Below, in pieces: positions 35,762 to 45,675 of a DNA stretch of 64,000 nucleotides (positions within the stretch are counted from its first letter, which is position 1; each line of letters opens with the position of its first letter). Below the pieces are notes generated by a model. The model was given only the letters and a program-made list of their open reading frames with translations. It did not search any database and was not told the DNA's origin. A program made the translations under genes and the position numbers. The stretch comes from Amphritea atlantica (GTDB lineage Bacteria > Pseudomonadota > Gammaproteobacteria > Pseudomonadales > Balneatricaceae), in assembly GCF_018860855.1 (NCBI RefSeq), contig NZ_JAHKQE010000041.1, positions 83,369 to 147,368 of the forward strand. Reading direction: 5' to 3'.

Positions 35762-36788
35762 GCGTTACCGCATAACGGTTAATGAACAGTATGTGATTGA
35801 TGCTGAGCCGGGGCTGTCGATATTCGACAGCCTGCGTCAGGCCGGTTATCGCATGCGGATCAGTTGTCGTAATGGAGTCTGCCAGATCTGTAAAACCACC
35901 CTGCTGCAGGGTCATATTGAACAACGTTATCCTGCCCTTGAAGTATGTTTGCACGCCGCAGATAAGCCCATTCAGGTTTATGCTTGTACGGCGGTGCCTC
36001 GCAGTGATATCAAGATAGAAATTGATGGGCTCTTACGCCCAGGAGAACTACACGTGAAAAAACTGGTTTGTGATATCGCCGCATTTGAACAGCTTAGCCA
36101 TGATGTCTATCGGGTGCGTTTGCATCTGCCGGTGACTGGGCGTCAGGCGATTGAATTTCATGCCGGGCAGTATCTTGAAATTATTTTGCCGGATCAGCGC
36201 CGTGCTGCTTTTTCCATTGGTAGTGCGCCGGACTTTAGCAGTGATATTGAACTGCATATTCGGCGGATACCGGAAGGTGAAATGTCGCTGGCTATTATTG
36301 AGCATCTGACTCATAACCCCAGTGTCGAAATCGAATTGCCGAAGGGTGAGTGTTATCTTGAAGCCGAGTCGTTGGCAGCCGATACAACTATTATTTTGGC
36401 GGCGGCTAGCACCGGCTTTTCACAGATTAAGAGTATCGCTGAGCATCTGTTAGCTAACCAAGTGAGTAACCCCATCCATATTTATTGGGGTGCTCGGGCT
36501 GAGGCAGATTTTTATCTACACAATCTGCCGTTGCAATGGGCAGCTGAGCATACCAATGTGCATGCGCATCTGGTGATTAGTGAACCGGAAAGCAGCCCGG
36601 ACTGGGCTGGCCGGATGGCATTGTTGCCGGAAGCCATCGTTGCCGACTTCGAGCATTTTGATAAGGCTGAGATTTTTACTAGCGGCTCGCCGGCGATGGT
36701 TTACGCACTGGCTGATGCCTGTGAAGCGAAGGGGTTGCAAGATACGCAGATCCATTCGGATGTGTTTGCTTACGCACCGCGTCAATAA
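35754..36788 (+). CDS. [2Fe-2S] ferredoxin fused to Fre-like flavin reductase
   Basis: A 344-residue two-part redox protein. The N-terminal plant-type ferredoxin domain (about 1-95) has the ligands Cys38, Cys43, Cys46 and Cys78 (CRNGVCQIC then YACTA). Residues about 105-340 form an FNR-like reductase: FHAGQYLEI and [11 protein letters not shown] bind flavin, and [14 protein letters not shown] and the C-terminal [12 protein letters not shown] bind NAD(P)H. The GTG start overlaps ubiD. In E. coli the free-standing flavin reductase fre follows ubiD, so this is probably its fused counterpart; databases often name such proteins CDP-6-deoxy-glucoseen reductase. A role in supplying reduced flavin for UbiX/UbiD is inference. 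Confidence 0.85.
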   Translation: MTERYRITVNEQYVIDAEPGLSIFDSLRQAGYRMRISCRNGVCQICKTTLLQGHIEQRYPALEVCLHAADKPIQVYACTAVPRSDIKIEIDGLLRPGELHVKKLVCDIAAFEQLSHDVYRVRLHLPVTGRQAIEFHAGQYLEIILPDQRRAAFSIGSAPDFSSDIELHIRRIPEGEMSLAIIEHLTHNPSVEIELPKGECYLEAESLAADTTIILAAASTGFSQIKSIAEHLLANQVSNPIHIYWGARAEADFYLHNLPLQWAAEHTNVHAHLVISEPESSPDWAGRMALLPEAIVADFEHFDKAEIFTSGSPAMVYALADACEAKGLQDTQIHSDVFAYAPRQ

Positions 36789-36820
36789 AATAGTTATTTA
36801 AATAGGTGCTAATGAGACGA

Positions 36821-36855
36821 ACAACCAAGAGAGACGATGATTCTCTTGGTTGTTT
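36821..36855 (+). terminator. Terminator after the ubiD operon
   Basis: A 12-bp stem, ACAACCAAGAGA/TCTCTTGGTTGT (36821-36832 with 36842-36853), is followed by a short T stretch. It lies between two convergent genes. Confidence 0.7.
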
Positions 36856-36907
36856 AGGAGCGAATAACAACAAGCAATATACCGTCACTGCTATTCACTA
36901 CTGGGTA

Positions 36908-37294
36908 TTATTGCGTCACCATCTTTTTGGCTTGAGGTGCCGCCATCATTTTCTGTGCACCGCCTTTTTGCTGATTTGCCGCCATAACCTTGGCATCTTT
37001 CACGGTTAAATTAACCAACGACTCTGCTAGCGCTCTAATATCGGCATTGCTGCTGCGGATGAATCGCTTCGCTTCTTTATTGACGCTGCTGACGGTCGCC
37101 GCGCTGGTGTCCAGTCCTCCGTTGGGCGCTACGTGCAGACAGATATAGCCTGTGCCATCACTGCCGTAAGCGCAGAAACTCTCACTGCACTCCATGCAGC
37201 CCGCTCCACCTGCGTTGGGATCACATAGCCATGCGGCTTGTCCTGCAGTTGAATAAAGTCCAATCATGATCAAGCATGCTTTTAATAATTTCAT
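36908..37294 (-). CDS. Secreted Cys-rich protein of unknown function
   Basis: I do not recognise this 128-residue protein. A signal peptide ends about residue 20-21 (GQA-AW). The mature N-terminal part holds five cysteines (24, 33, 36, 41 and 52) in a compact Gly-rich segment, including CMEC. The second half is helical and ends in a Lys/Met/Gln-rich tail (QQKGGAQKMMAAPQAKKM). It is a single gene between the ubiD operon and hemY. An odd number of cysteines suggests either a free thiol, a metal or a covalent cofactor. Confidence 0.65.
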   Translation of the reverse strand: MKLLKACLIMIGLYSTAGQAAWLCDPNAGGAGCMECSESFCAYGSDGTGYICLHVAPNGGLDTSAATVSSVNKEAKRFIRSSNADIRALAESLVNLTVKDAKVMAANQQKGGAQKMMAAPQAKKMVTQ

Positions 37295-37422
37295 AGGATT
37301 ATCCGTTGATAATTAACGTGATTATTGCCAAGGCTATTATCTTAGCAATATATCTTGTAATAGATAGCTGTCGTGAACGACAGGCTGTTATTTCTTAACG
37401 CTGAGTTGCTAACGCCTATAAA

Positions 37423-37447
37423 AAAAGAGAGCCAATGGCTCTCTTTT
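37423..37447 (-). terminator. Terminator of the hemCDXY operon
   Basis: AAAAGAGAGCC pairs with GGCTCTCTTTT (37423-37433 with 37437-37447, loop AAT). It lies about 40 bases after the hemY stop and gives a T-tract on the minus strand. Confidence 0.85.
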
Positions 37448-37488
37448 AAACATGCTTTCTACTGCGTCTCGCGACGCGTATCAATGCG

Positions 37489-38745
37489 TTAAAGTGGTGT
37501 AATCTTGGTACTGGTACTGGTATTTGGCAGTGGCAAGGCAGGAAGACCTCCACCGATCACACTTAGGTGCTGATCCATTAGCTGGCGCAGTTTATCCGCT
37601 TCACCAAGGTTTTTCAGCAGTCTAGCAAGCTCGCTGAGGGTTTCGGCTTTAGGTCTTTGCTCCAAGCTTTGCTCGAAATAGCTAACCGCTTTGCCCCAGT
37701 GCTGATTGCGTTGTGACAGGCGTCCGAGTGTCAGTAGTAAGTCCGCATTCAGTGGATCATCTTTTAGCCAGCGATGAGCCGCTTCAAGCTGCTTCTTGGG
37801 ATTTTCACCTTCGATGCGGCCATAGAGGTTGATCAGTTCATTATCACCGTTACGATTGATCAAATCTCGAAGTACCGGCTCTGCTTTGGCTTCTGCGCCG
37901 ATACTAACAAGCAGGTGGGTGTAATGGCGGGCTAAGACATCATCTTGAGTTAGCTGGCCGGGCATATTGTGCCAAGTTTCTGCGAGTGCCTTACGTTGCT
38001 CGTCGGGAGAACTACCTTCGATGATGCTCTGTTCTAATAGCTTTTGATAGCAGAGCTGTTCGGTTTCGAGCAGCTTCTCGGGTTTCATCGCTTTGCTTTT
38101 GCGTAGTAGCGGAATCAAGTCTTTCACTGCCTGCCAATCATGTAGCTGAATATAGACTTTGTTCAGCAGTTTCATGACATAGGTGTTTTTAGGCGCTTTC
38201 TTTCGCAGGCTTAGCAGTGTCGCGAGGCTGGGTTCGAGTTGGCCGCGGGCTAAAAGTGTCTGAGCTTGGTTAATACCAACGGCAAGTTCAGCTTCTGGAG
38301 TCGCTGTTCTGGCTTTTTGTAGTAGTTCATCGCAAGCTTTTTCGTCACCCTGTTCTTGGGCCGCATGGGCGGCTGCCAGATAGTTGATCAGAGGTAGGTC
38401 AGCGTTCTCTGCGGACATAGAAAGTAGGCGTTGAGCTTTCCACCAGTTACCTTCCGACAGGGCGATCAAACCTTTTAGGGTCTTGTCATGGGCGATACGG
38501 CTTTTACGACTACCGCTCCAGAGACGCAATCGAGTACCGGATTTGAGGGAACGATTAAATAAGTTAATACCCCAGTGAAGTGCAAAAAATAGCACCACGA
38601 TCAGCACCAAAAAGACCCAGAGGCTCATTTCGATGGTGGTTTGTCCGTAGGCAAACAGGGTATAACCTGAATCCTGAATCATTTTCTGGCCGATCCAAGT
38701 CCCAGCAAAGAGGAATAGTAGCAGCAGGATAAATACGCGTTTCAT
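37489..38745 (-). CDS. hemY: HemY-like TPR membrane protein
   Basis: A 418-residue inner-membrane protein of the proteobacterial HemY family (unrelated to the Gram-positive protoporphyrinogen oxidase of that name). Two membrane segments lie at about 3-20 and 40-62, followed by a soluble TPR-type helical domain (LLTLGRLSQRNQHWGKAVSYFEQSLEQRP near the end). It is thought to take part in late haem synthesis or its control. Its ATG overlaps the hemX stop by one base. It is the last gene of hemC-D-X-Y. Confidence 0.9.
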   Translation of the reverse strand: MKRVFILLLLFLFAGTWIGQKMIQDSGYTLFAYGQTTIEMSLWVFLVLIVVLFFALHWGINLFNRSLKSGTRLRLWSGSRKSRIAHDKTLKGLIALSEGNWWKAQRLLSMSAENADLPLINYLAAAHAAQEQGDEKACDELLQKARTATPEAELAVGINQAQTLLARGQLEPSLATLLSLRKKAPKNTYVMKLLNKVYIQLHDWQAVKDLIPLLRKSKAMKPEKLLETEQLCYQKLLEQSIIEGSSPDEQRKALAETWHNMPGQLTQDDVLARHYTHLLVSIGAEAKAEPVLRDLINRNGDNELINLYGRIEGENPKKQLEAAHRWLKDDPLNADLLLTLGRLSQRNQHWGKAVSYFEQSLEQRPKAETLSELARLLKNLGEADKLRQLMDQHLSVIGGGLPALPLPNTSTSTKITPL

Positions 38746-40010
38746 CAGGCAGCTCCCTCTTTCAACTTACGCATCGCTTTGACGTAGTTCTTAAGGGCCG
38801 CGAGTGAACCCGAAATGTTAGGCATTTGTGGTGCTACATCAACCTGTTCCAATTCTTTCAAGGCTTTCAGCAGGGCTTGGGTGTTGCTGTCATTCTGCTC
38901 AAAGTAGGTGCCGACCCACTGCTGCGCCTTGGTTAAGCTATTGAGGTAGCTTTTAGGCTTACGCTGCAATAATGAGAGCTGTGCTTGCTCGAGCATCAGG
39001 TGCAGGTTTTGCTGCAGATAATAGCTTTGTTGCGGAGAGAGCAGAGGCTCGACCGGCTCGCTACGATCTTGAATAACAATCAACTGGCTAGCTTTATCGG
39101 ATAGCGTCGCCCATGCCTCTTTGATATCGCTACTCCAGCTGGAGGCAAACTCTTCGCTATTCATCTGATCCAGTAAGTCCGGCAGTTTGTGCTGCTCGGT
39201 TAGCGGGATCACTTGCAGTTGATCGACCTGAGTGCTGAGTGCGCCGAGTCGTAGGAAAACGCCTTCGGTATCGAGTTCAGGCACGGCTTCGAGTGCTGCG
39301 ATATCGGCGGCGACCGCTTTACGAATCTCATAGATGGTGACATCGTCGGTTTCGCTAAGAATCTTATCAGCAGAGCGTAGTAGTTGCAGTGCGCCGCGTG
39401 GAGTTTGTTCCATCAGCACCCGTTGGTTTGCCAAACGCAGCAGATATTCAACTTCGGCTAGCAGCCAATCTTCACGGTTGTTGTTCTGCGCGGCGGTGAC
39501 TTGCTGAATACTCTGCGTCAGTCGCTTCTGCAGTTCGTTAACATTGGACTGATCCTGCGAGGCTTTATTTTCGAGCGCTGATAGCTTCTGACTTAAAGCG
39601 CTGATCTGTTGCTCGAACTGTTGTTGGCTCTTAGTCAACGCACCATTGAGTTCGGATGTGGTATTTTGCTGGCTTTGTTGCAATTGGTCGCCGGACTGAA
39701 GCTGCAACCAGTAAAGATAGGCTACGCCAGCAATGGCGAGCAGTGCTAATAGCAGCGCTATTCTGCCTGCCCAACTCGCTTTGGCTTTCTTAGGCGTCTC
39801 TTTTTCAGGAGGAGAGGCTTTCGGTTCGTTATTGTCCGCTGTCTTATCGGATGCTTTGCTTGGCTTATCCTCAGACGGCTTAGTGGATGCCTTTTTTTTG
39901 CTAGTATCAGGCTTATCGGCGGGGGCAGAATCCTTTTCGATCAGCTCTCCCTCAAGCACTTCTTCTGGTTTATCTGAAGTGGCTGGATTGTTATTCCCGC
40001 TTTTTTTCAT
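38745..40010 (-). CDS. hemX: HemX, uroporphyrinogen-III C-methyltransferase-like membrane protein
   Basis: A 421-residue protein with a charged, low-complexity N-terminus rich in Lys, Ser, Pro and Glu (about 1-80). A single membrane segment (about 84-104) and a periplasmic coiled coil (about 110-170) follow. The HemX domain includes WLLAEVEYLLRLANQRVLME. Despite the database name it lacks a methyltransferase fold; a role in haem synthesis is inferred from the operon. It overlaps hemD by four bases and hemY by one. Confidence 0.9.
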   Translation of the reverse strand: MKKSGNNNPATSDKPEEVLEGELIEKDSAPADKPDTSKKKASTKPSEDKPSKASDKTADNNEPKASPPEKETPKKAKASWAGRIALLLALLAIAGVAYLYWLQLQSGDQLQQSQQNTTSELNGALTKSQQQFEQQISALSQKLSALENKASQDQSNVNELQKRLTQSIQQVTAAQNNNREDWLLAEVEYLLRLANQRVLMEQTPRGALQLLRSADKILSETDDVTIYEIRKAVAADIAALEAVPELDTEGVFLRLGALSTQVDQLQVIPLTEQHKLPDLLDQMNSEEFASSWSSDIKEAWATLSDKASQLIVIQDRSEPVEPLLSPQQSYYLQQNLHLMLEQAQLSLLQRKPKSYLNSLTKAQQWVGTYFEQNDSNTQALLKALKELEQVDVAPQMPNISGSLAALKNYVKAMRKLKEGAA

Positions 40011-40789
40011 GTTCTGTCATCCATATCGATAGTCGATAAAACTGTTTTTGCCATTGCCTGATTATCGGGTCCGCTGGCGGTAATTACTCGAGTATAGCCT
40101 AACTCGGCTGCGATTCGGGCGACTCGTGCACTAGGTACAACCATTGTTGTATATTTTAGCGTCTTAAGTGCGTGGTCGTTGATCAGTTGAGTTAGGTTAT
40201 TCACCGCTTCTCCGCTGGTCAGCAGGACCGCAGCGAGAGGCTTATCTAAGATAGTACCCATGATCTGCTCAGAGGTATAGTGGGGCATGCTTCGACGATA
40301 AAGATCGGCGTAGTCAATTCGGGCACCTCGCAGGCGTAACTGCTCGGCAAGTGTTTCTCGACCGCCTTCGCCACGCATGATCAATATTTTTTGTTCGCTA
40401 ATGTTCTGTAATAGTGGCAGCGATAATAAAGCCTCAGAATCATAACCGCTGGGAGAGCGTTGCGCCGTGATGCCATAGCTTTCGAGTTTAAGCGCGGTTT
40501 GCTGACCAATCGCGAACCATTCAATACCAATAGGGAGTTGTGGCCAGTATTGATCGATCAGCTCCATGCCGGCGGTCACTGCATTAGCGCTGGTGAAAAT
40601 GACCTGGTGGTACAGATCGAGATCCATAATGCGGCTTTTTAACAGCGGAAAGGTTGGATCCGCTTCGGCAATCGGCGTGATGTCCAGCAGCGGTAAGGGG
40701 ACCGGGTCGATACCCATGCTGGCCAATAACGCTGTTTGGCCCTGAGCTTGATGTTCAGGGCGAGTGACGAGTACCCGGGGTTTAGCCAT
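40007..40789 (-). CDS. hemD: Uroporphyrinogen-III synthase
   Basis: Cyclises hydroxymethylbilane with inversion of ring D to give uroporphyrinogen III. The ATG at 40787-40789 ([17 protein letters not shown]) gives 260 residues and overlaps the hemC stop by eight bases; an upstream extension to 40825 is inside hemC. Motifs typical of this weakly conserved family are visible: [23 protein letters not shown] and [11 protein letters not shown]. It lies between hemC and hemX. Confidence 0.92.
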   Translation of the reverse strand: MAKPRVLVTRPEHQAQGQTALLASMGIDPVPLPLLDITPIAEADPTFPLLKSRIMDLDLYHQVIFTSANAVTAGMELIDQYWPQLPIGIEWFAIGQQTALKLESYGITAQRSPSGYDSEALLSLPLLQNISEQKILIMRGEGGRETLAEQLRLRGARIDYADLYRRSMPHYTSEQIMGTILDKPLAAVLLTSGEAVNNLTQLINDHALKTLKYTTMVVPSARVARIAAELGYTRVITASGPDNQAMAKTVLSTIDMDDRT

Positions 40790-41723
40790 TTTGCTTGTAC
40801 ACTTCTGCGAGGATCTTATCCGCACCGGCCGCCAGTAAGCGCTCTGCTAGTTCAATGCCCATCTGTTCAGCATTGTCCGGGTGGTTGCGTAGTTCGTCCC
40901 GCAGAATTTCTGTGCCATCGGTGCTAGCCACTAAGCCTCTTAGGTAGAGTTCGTCGTTGGCCTCGTTGAGAGTGGCGAAGCAGGCGATGGGTACCTGACA
41001 ACCCCCTTCTAAACGGCGGTTCATGGCGCGTTCTGCCGTTACTCGGATGGCGGTGTGTTGATCATGCAGTGGTTTTAGCAGGGCGAGTGTAGTGGCATCA
41101 TCGCTGCGACATTCGATGCCAACGGCACCCTGTCCGCCAGCGGGCAGACTGTCTTCAGGAGTGATTTCACTGGCGATTCGGTCAGCCATTTTAAGTCGTA
41201 TCAGCCCAGCGGTAGCCAGAATGATCGCATCATATTGGCCTTCATCCAGTTTTCGTAGGCGGGTATTTACATTGCCACGCAGGGTGTTGACTTGTAGATC
41301 AGGTCGTTTCGCTTTGATCTGTGCTTCGCGGCGCAGCGATGAGGTGCCGACGATCGCGCCCTGTGGTAACTCATCTAGGGTTTTATAGTGGTTGGAGACA
41401 AAGGCATCGGTTGGTTTTTCCCGAGGGCAGATCACGGCTAGTCCAAGTCCTTCAGGGAACTCCATCGGCACATCTTTCATGGAATGTACGGCGATATCGG
41501 CCTCATTGGCGAGCATGGCAACTTCCAGCTCTTTAACAAACAGACCTTTGCCGCCAATTTTAGAGAGTGGTGAATCCAGTAGTACATCACCCTTGGTGGT
41601 AAAGCCAATGAGTTCGACAGTGATACCCGGGTGGAATTTCTCTAACTCGGCTTTAACATACTCCGCCTGCCAGAAGGCAAGTGGGCTTTGGCGGGTGGCA
41701 ATACGGATTACTTTATCGGTCAT
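40782..41723 (-). CDS. hemC: Porphobilinogen deaminase (hydroxymethylbilane synthase)
   Basis: Joins four porphobilinogen units into hydroxymethylbilane. The 313-residue protein has the N-terminal [15 protein letters not shown], the [11 protein letters not shown] and [12 protein letters not shown] segments with catalytic residues, and Cys242 in EGGCQVP, the attachment site of the dipyrromethane cofactor (same residue number as in E. coli). It is the first gene of hemCDXY, with an AGGA ribosome site, and is divergent from argH. Confidence 0.97.
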   Translation of the reverse strand: MTDKVIRIATRQSPLAFWQAEYVKAELEKFHPGITVELIGFTTKGDVLLDSPLSKIGGKGLFVKELEVAMLANEADIAVHSMKDVPMEFPEGLGLAVICPREKPTDAFVSNHYKTLDELPQGAIVGTSSLRREAQIKAKRPDLQVNTLRGNVNTRLRKLDEGQYDAIILATAGLIRLKMADRIASEITPEDSLPAGGQGAVGIECRSDDATTLALLKPLHDQHTAIRVTAERAMNRRLEGGCQVPIACFATLNEANDELYLRGLVASTDGTEILRDELRNHPDNAEQMGIELAERLLAAGADKILAEVYKQNG

Positions 41724-41836
41724 ACAGGATCCTGGAGGGCGGTTGCCCGGTCAGCTACGCAAATTATTTTTCGATTTTAGCAGATATGCAGGCTGGTAAC
41801 AGCTGATCGGGCATGCGGTTGGGGGGTGGGTTGCTG

Positions 41837-41842
41837 TATAAT
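41837..41842 (+). promoter_or_regulatory. Likely -10 element of argH
   Basis: A consensus TATAAT lies 67 bases before the argH ATG, in the 185-bp region shared with divergent hemC. No good -35 element is visible, so an activator may be needed. Confidence 0.45.
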
Positions 41843-41908
41843 GCCTGCCATTGATTTAGGACAGGGTCCGCTTGCCGTCGGTGCGGATGACAGATGTGAG
41901 GTTTCAGC

Positions 41909-43306
41909 ATGAGTGAAGAACAAACCAACCAGCAATGGGGTGGCCGTTTTAATGAACCAACGGATGCCTTCGTTGCGCGCTTTACGGCATCGGTACAATT
42001 CGATCAGCGGATGTATAAGCAGGATATTCAGGGCTCTGTCGCACATGCGAAGATGCTCACTAAAGTGGGTGTGTTGAGTGAAGCAGAATGCGCCGATATT
42101 CTTCAGGGGCTGAGCGAAATTCAGTCTGATATTGAAAATGGCAACTTTGAATGGTCAATAGCACTGGAAGATGTGCATATGAACATTGAAGCGGCGCTGA
42201 CGAAAAAGATCGGTATCACCGGTAAAAAACTACACACAGGCCGTTCACGTAATGATCAGGTCGCCACCGATATCCGTCTCTATGTGCGTGAAGAGATCGA
42301 TAATGTGCTGGCTGAGATTACCCGTCTGCAACAGGGCATCATCGGCTTAGCGCGTCAAGAAGCAGAGACGGTTATGCCGGGCTTTACCCATTTACAAACG
42401 GCCCAGCCGGTGACTTTCGGGCACCACCTGATGGCGTGGTTTGAGATGCTGAGCCGAGATTATGAGCGTTTTGTTGATTGTCGTAAGCGGGTCAATATTC
42501 TGCCATTAGGTGCTGCGGCGCTGGCAGGCACGACTTACCCGATTGATCGTCATCTTACGACTGAGCTGTTGGGCTTTACTGCACCGACCGAAAACTCACT
42601 GGATTCGGTTTCCGACCGAGATTTCGCGATTGAGTTTTGTGCCGCCTCTAGCATCATGATGATGCATATGACCCGTTACTCTGAAGAGTTGGTGATGTGG
42701 GCATCGGCGCAGTTTAACTTTATTAACCTGCCGGATCGTTTCTGCACAGGCTCCTCTATTATGCCGCAGAAGAAAAATCCTGATGTGCCTGAGCTGGTAC
42801 GCGGTAAGAGTGGTCGTGTCTATGGTCATCTGATGTCGCTGCTGACACTGATGAAGTCGCAGCCACTGGCTTACAATAAAGATAACCAAGAAGATAAAGA
42901 ACCGTTATTTGATGCAATCGATACGGTTAAAGGTTGTCTGCGGGCGTTTGCTGATATGGTGCCGGCGATTGAAGCAAAACGTGACAACATGCGTGAAGCG
43001 GCCCTGCGTGGTTTCTCTACAGCGACAGATCTGGCGGATTATGTGGTACGCAAAGGTATTCCCTTCCGTGATGCCCATGAGATTGTCGGCAAAGCCGTGG
43101 CTTACGGTATTGAGGAGAGCAAAGATCTCGGCGAGATGAGTCTGGAAGAGCTGCAGCAGTTCTCGGATCAGATTACCGATGATGTGTTTGATGTGCTGAC
43201 ACTGGATGGCTCGGTTAGTGCTCGGGATCATATTGGTGGTACCGCTCCGAACCAAGTACGTCAGGCCTGTGATCGTGCTGAGCAGATGTTGGCGCAACGT
43301 GGCTAA
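41909..43306 (+). CDS. argH: Argininosuccinate lyase
   Basis: Splits argininosuccinate into arginine and fumarate, the last step of arginine synthesis. The 465-residue protein has [19 protein letters not shown] at the start, the [13 protein letters not shown] segment, [15 protein letters not shown] and the fumarase/aspartase-superfamily signature [16 protein letters not shown] ribosome site precedes the ATG. It is divergent from hemC, as in Pseudomonas and relatives, and ends at a strong terminator. Confidence 0.97.
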   Translation: MSEEQTNQQWGGRFNEPTDAFVARFTASVQFDQRMYKQDIQGSVAHAKMLTKVGVLSEAECADILQGLSEIQSDIENGNFEWSIALEDVHMNIEAALTKKIGITGKKLHTGRSRNDQVATDIRLYVREEIDNVLAEITRLQQGIIGLARQEAETVMPGFTHLQTAQPVTFGHHLMAWFEMLSRDYERFVDCRKRVNILPLGAAALAGTTYPIDRHLTTELLGFTAPTENSLDSVSDRDFAIEFCAASSIMMMHMTRYSEELVMWASAQFNFINLPDRFCTGSSIMPQKKNPDVPELVRGKSGRVYGHLMSLLTLMKSQPLAYNKDNQEDKEPLFDAIDTVKGCLRAFADMVPAIEAKRDNMREAALRGFSTATDLADYVVRKGIPFRDAHEIVGKAVAYGIEESKDLGEMSLEELQQFSDQITDDVFDVLTLDGSVSARDHIGGTAPNQVRQACDRAEQMLAQRG

Positions 43307-43327
43307 TATTTAAAGGTTTTATTCAGG

Positions 43328-43357
43328 CCCACTATGGTCAGCCATAGTGGGTTTTTT
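43328..43357 (+). terminator. Terminator of argH
   Basis: A 10-bp stem, CCCACTATGG/CCATAGTGGG (43328-43337 with 43342-43351), is followed by six T residues. Confidence 0.92.
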
Positions 43358-43389
43358 CGTTTTTACTACCCAAGTTGGGTTATTAAGAT

Positions 43390-43414
43390 AAGTTTCCGCT
43401 GAAAGAACCGAGTA
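43390..43414 (+). promoter_or_regulatory. Candidate sigma28 (FliA) promoter of the first tandem chemoreceptor
   Basis: AAGTTT, an 11-base spacer and ACCGAGTA partly match the flagellar sigma28 pattern TAAAGTTT-N11-GCCGATAA. It would give a leader of about 100 bases. A chemoreceptor gene is a normal sigma28 target. Confidence 0.35.
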
Positions 43415-43521
43415 GATTGATCGATTAAGCGTTAGACTGAATAAATTTAATATGTAAAAAGTGCTTTGTTTTCAAGGTGTTTTGTTAACACAACGGATGG
43501 CAACCTGGTGCTGGAGTACAG

Positions 43522-45504
43522 ATGAAACTTAATATCACTCATAAAATGATCGTCGGTTTTATTCTTATGGTCGTGTTTATCATCGTTGTAGGTGTCGGTG
43601 GCTTTAAGGTTATTCAGTCTGTTTCATATAAGTTTCAACATGTTACTCAGCATGTTGTGCCCTCGTTAACCGATGGTCTACATCAGTTAGTTCGCTTGGA
43701 AGAGGCGAATAATGAGCTGTTTGCGGCTTTATCACAGCGTCAAGTTAGAGAGTTGAATCAACAGCGAGAGCTGTTTAAAGAGCAGTTGGACGCTTTTCAG
43801 GCGGATCAGCAAGCGATAGCTGAACGGGTCGCTGATAATCCTGAGTTGATGGCTGAATTAGACCGGGTGAGCGCATTGATTGGTCAGTACTTTTTGTTGG
43901 CCGACAAGGTATTAGTCGAGCAGCGGAACATTCTCGATAATGAGCGACATATTATCGATGCAGATATTCAGGTGCGTAAGTTGGATAACTCTTTGTCCGG
44001 TGCATTGAGCAAGCTGCAGGTCGATTATGCAGGCACGCCCGTTGCTAAGGCGGGTAAAGATTTGAGTAAAACTCTGCGAATATTTCGGACTCGGTTGATG
44101 AATTTTAACCGCACTCGAAGCATGACTCGGTTGGATAAGTTTCTGCAGACCAAGCAGGGTGATATTCCTAGCGGCTATGAAAATATTATTCGTCTAGGGG
44201 GTCGGTTTACCGCTCAGCAAGAAGATGTGATGGCGTTTGAGCAGCACTTTTATGGTGATGCGGGGCTGATCGCATATCTACGGACAATGGACAAGGCTGA
44301 GAATGCTCAGGCGTTACGGCTACAAAGCACTTATCAACTGATCAATCAGACCCGCTCAGCGGTTGAAGCGTTTATTCATAAGAATCATCAAATACTGGAT
44401 CAGGCACAGGCTCAGGCAGATCAAGAAGCGTATGTGGGACGCTTGTGGATTATTGGTTTATCGGTCGGTGCCGTGATCTTTGCACTGATTATTGCCGTTG
44501 TTTTGGTGCAGACCATTCGGGTGCCGTTAGCGCATATTCATCAGGGGTTGAGTGCGTTTCGCAAAGGCGACCTAGGGGTGATATTTGAGGTTCAGCGTGA
44601 AGATGAATTCGGTGATTTGAGTCGCTATCTAAACTCGGTGGTAACCGAGTTGCGGGATATATTGCAGAAAGTCGCGGAGGGTGCTGAGCGACTGTCGACG
44701 GTGGCTAATAGTAATGCGGCGGTCAGTCAGCAAACGACCCAAGCGCTGAATCAGCAGACGATGACGTTAGAGCAGACAGCCGCTGCAGCTGTGGAGATGG
44801 AACATAGCGTTTCAGAGGTGGCGACGCACAGTAAAACAACCCTGCAGGCGGTGCATGAATTTGAATCTCTAAGCCAGCGGGTGAGTCAGCAGATGCTGGA
44901 TACCATTACGAGTATCGAAACCCAAGCAGTAGGTATTGATCAGGCGATGGGTGTGAGTGCGGAGATGGCAGCGTTTGGCGAACAGATTGTAATGATTCTG
45001 ACCACCATTCAGGATATTGCCGATAAAACAAACCTATTAGCGCTAAATGCGGCGATCGAGGCGGCTCGTGCCGGTGAGCAGGGACGTGGATTTGCGGTAG
45101 TGGCCGGTGAAGTGCGCGGTTTGGCTGGCCGTACTCGGGATTCGGTGCAAGATATCCAAGAGATGGTGGGGAATATGCAGAATGCGATTGTGCGGGTATC
45201 CGAGGTGATGGATCTGAGTTATCGGCAAACGCAGAACTGTGTTGAGCAGGCAGGCCTATCGCAGAATGTATTAAGCAGCATGAATGATTCCGTGGCGCAC
45301 ATCAGAGATCTAAATGTGTTTATTGAAAGTGCTGCAAATGAGCAGGCAAGCGCTGTCGCTGAAGTGAGTCAAACGCTGGTTGAAATTAATACCGCCGCGG
45401 CTGAAATCTCACAAGGGGCGGTGATCGCCTCAGAGAGTAGCCAGCAGTTACTCGATGTAGCACAACAGCAAGAAACATTACTTGCGCGTTTTTCAAAAAG
45501 CTAA
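43522..45504 (+). CDS. Methyl-accepting chemotaxis protein, tandem copy 1
   Basis: A 660-residue chemoreceptor. TM1 lies at about 10-30, followed by a long helical periplasmic sensor (about 31-308) with no cysteine or PAS signature, which looks like a double four-helix bundle (HBM type). TM2 is at about 312-333 and a HAMP domain near 334-386. The signalling domain contains [29 protein letters not shown]. There is no CheR-tethering pentapeptide at the C-terminus. The ligand is unknown; HBM receptors often sense organic acids, which would fit the dct genes, but this is inference. The next gene is a close paralogue. Confidence 0.92.
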   Translation: MKLNITHKMIVGFILMVVFIIVVGVGGFKVIQSVSYKFQHVTQHVVPSLTDGLHQLVRLEEANNELFAALSQRQVRELNQQRELFKEQLDAFQADQQAIAERVADNPELMAELDRVSALIGQYFLLADKVLVEQRNILDNERHIIDADIQVRKLDNSLSGALSKLQVDYAGTPVAKAGKDLSKTLRIFRTRLMNFNRTRSMTRLDKFLQTKQGDIPSGYENIIRLGGRFTAQQEDVMAFEQHFYGDAGLIAYLRTMDKAENAQALRLQSTYQLINQTRSAVEAFIHKNHQILDQAQAQADQEAYVGRLWIIGLSVGAVIFALIIAVVLVQTIRVPLAHIHQGLSAFRKGDLGVIFEVQREDEFGDLSRYLNSVVTELRDILQKVAEGAERLSTVANSNAAVSQQTTQALNQQTMTLEQTAAAAVEMEHSVSEVATHSKTTLQAVHEFESLSQRVSQQMLDTITSIETQAVGIDQAMGVSAEMAAFGEQIVMILTTIQDIADKTNLLALNAAIEAARAGEQGRGFAVVAGEVRGLAGRTRDSVQDIQEMVGNMQNAIVRVSEVMDLSYRQTQNCVEQAGLSQNVLSSMNDSVAHIRDLNVFIESAANEQASAVAEVSQTLVEINTAAAEISQGAVIASESSQQLLDVAQQQETLLARFSKS

Positions 45505-45675
45505 TCTCCACCGCTGGCGATCGTTGTCGTGCATATGAGTTCTCTTTGACGGTTTAGGTTTAACTGATTTTTTCTATATTTCCCTTGGTTTTCATGGCTT
45601 TGAACGCAGAGACTGTGTTCAGAGTTAATGGGCTGGATAAAACAAAATAATAAAAGTGATAGATAGGAGTAGGGC

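Noticed and set aside
45106-45117. VVAGEVR instead of VVADEVR in tandem chemoreceptor 1
   Set aside because: The glycine form occurs in well-studied receptors such as E. coli Tsr, so it is normal variation.
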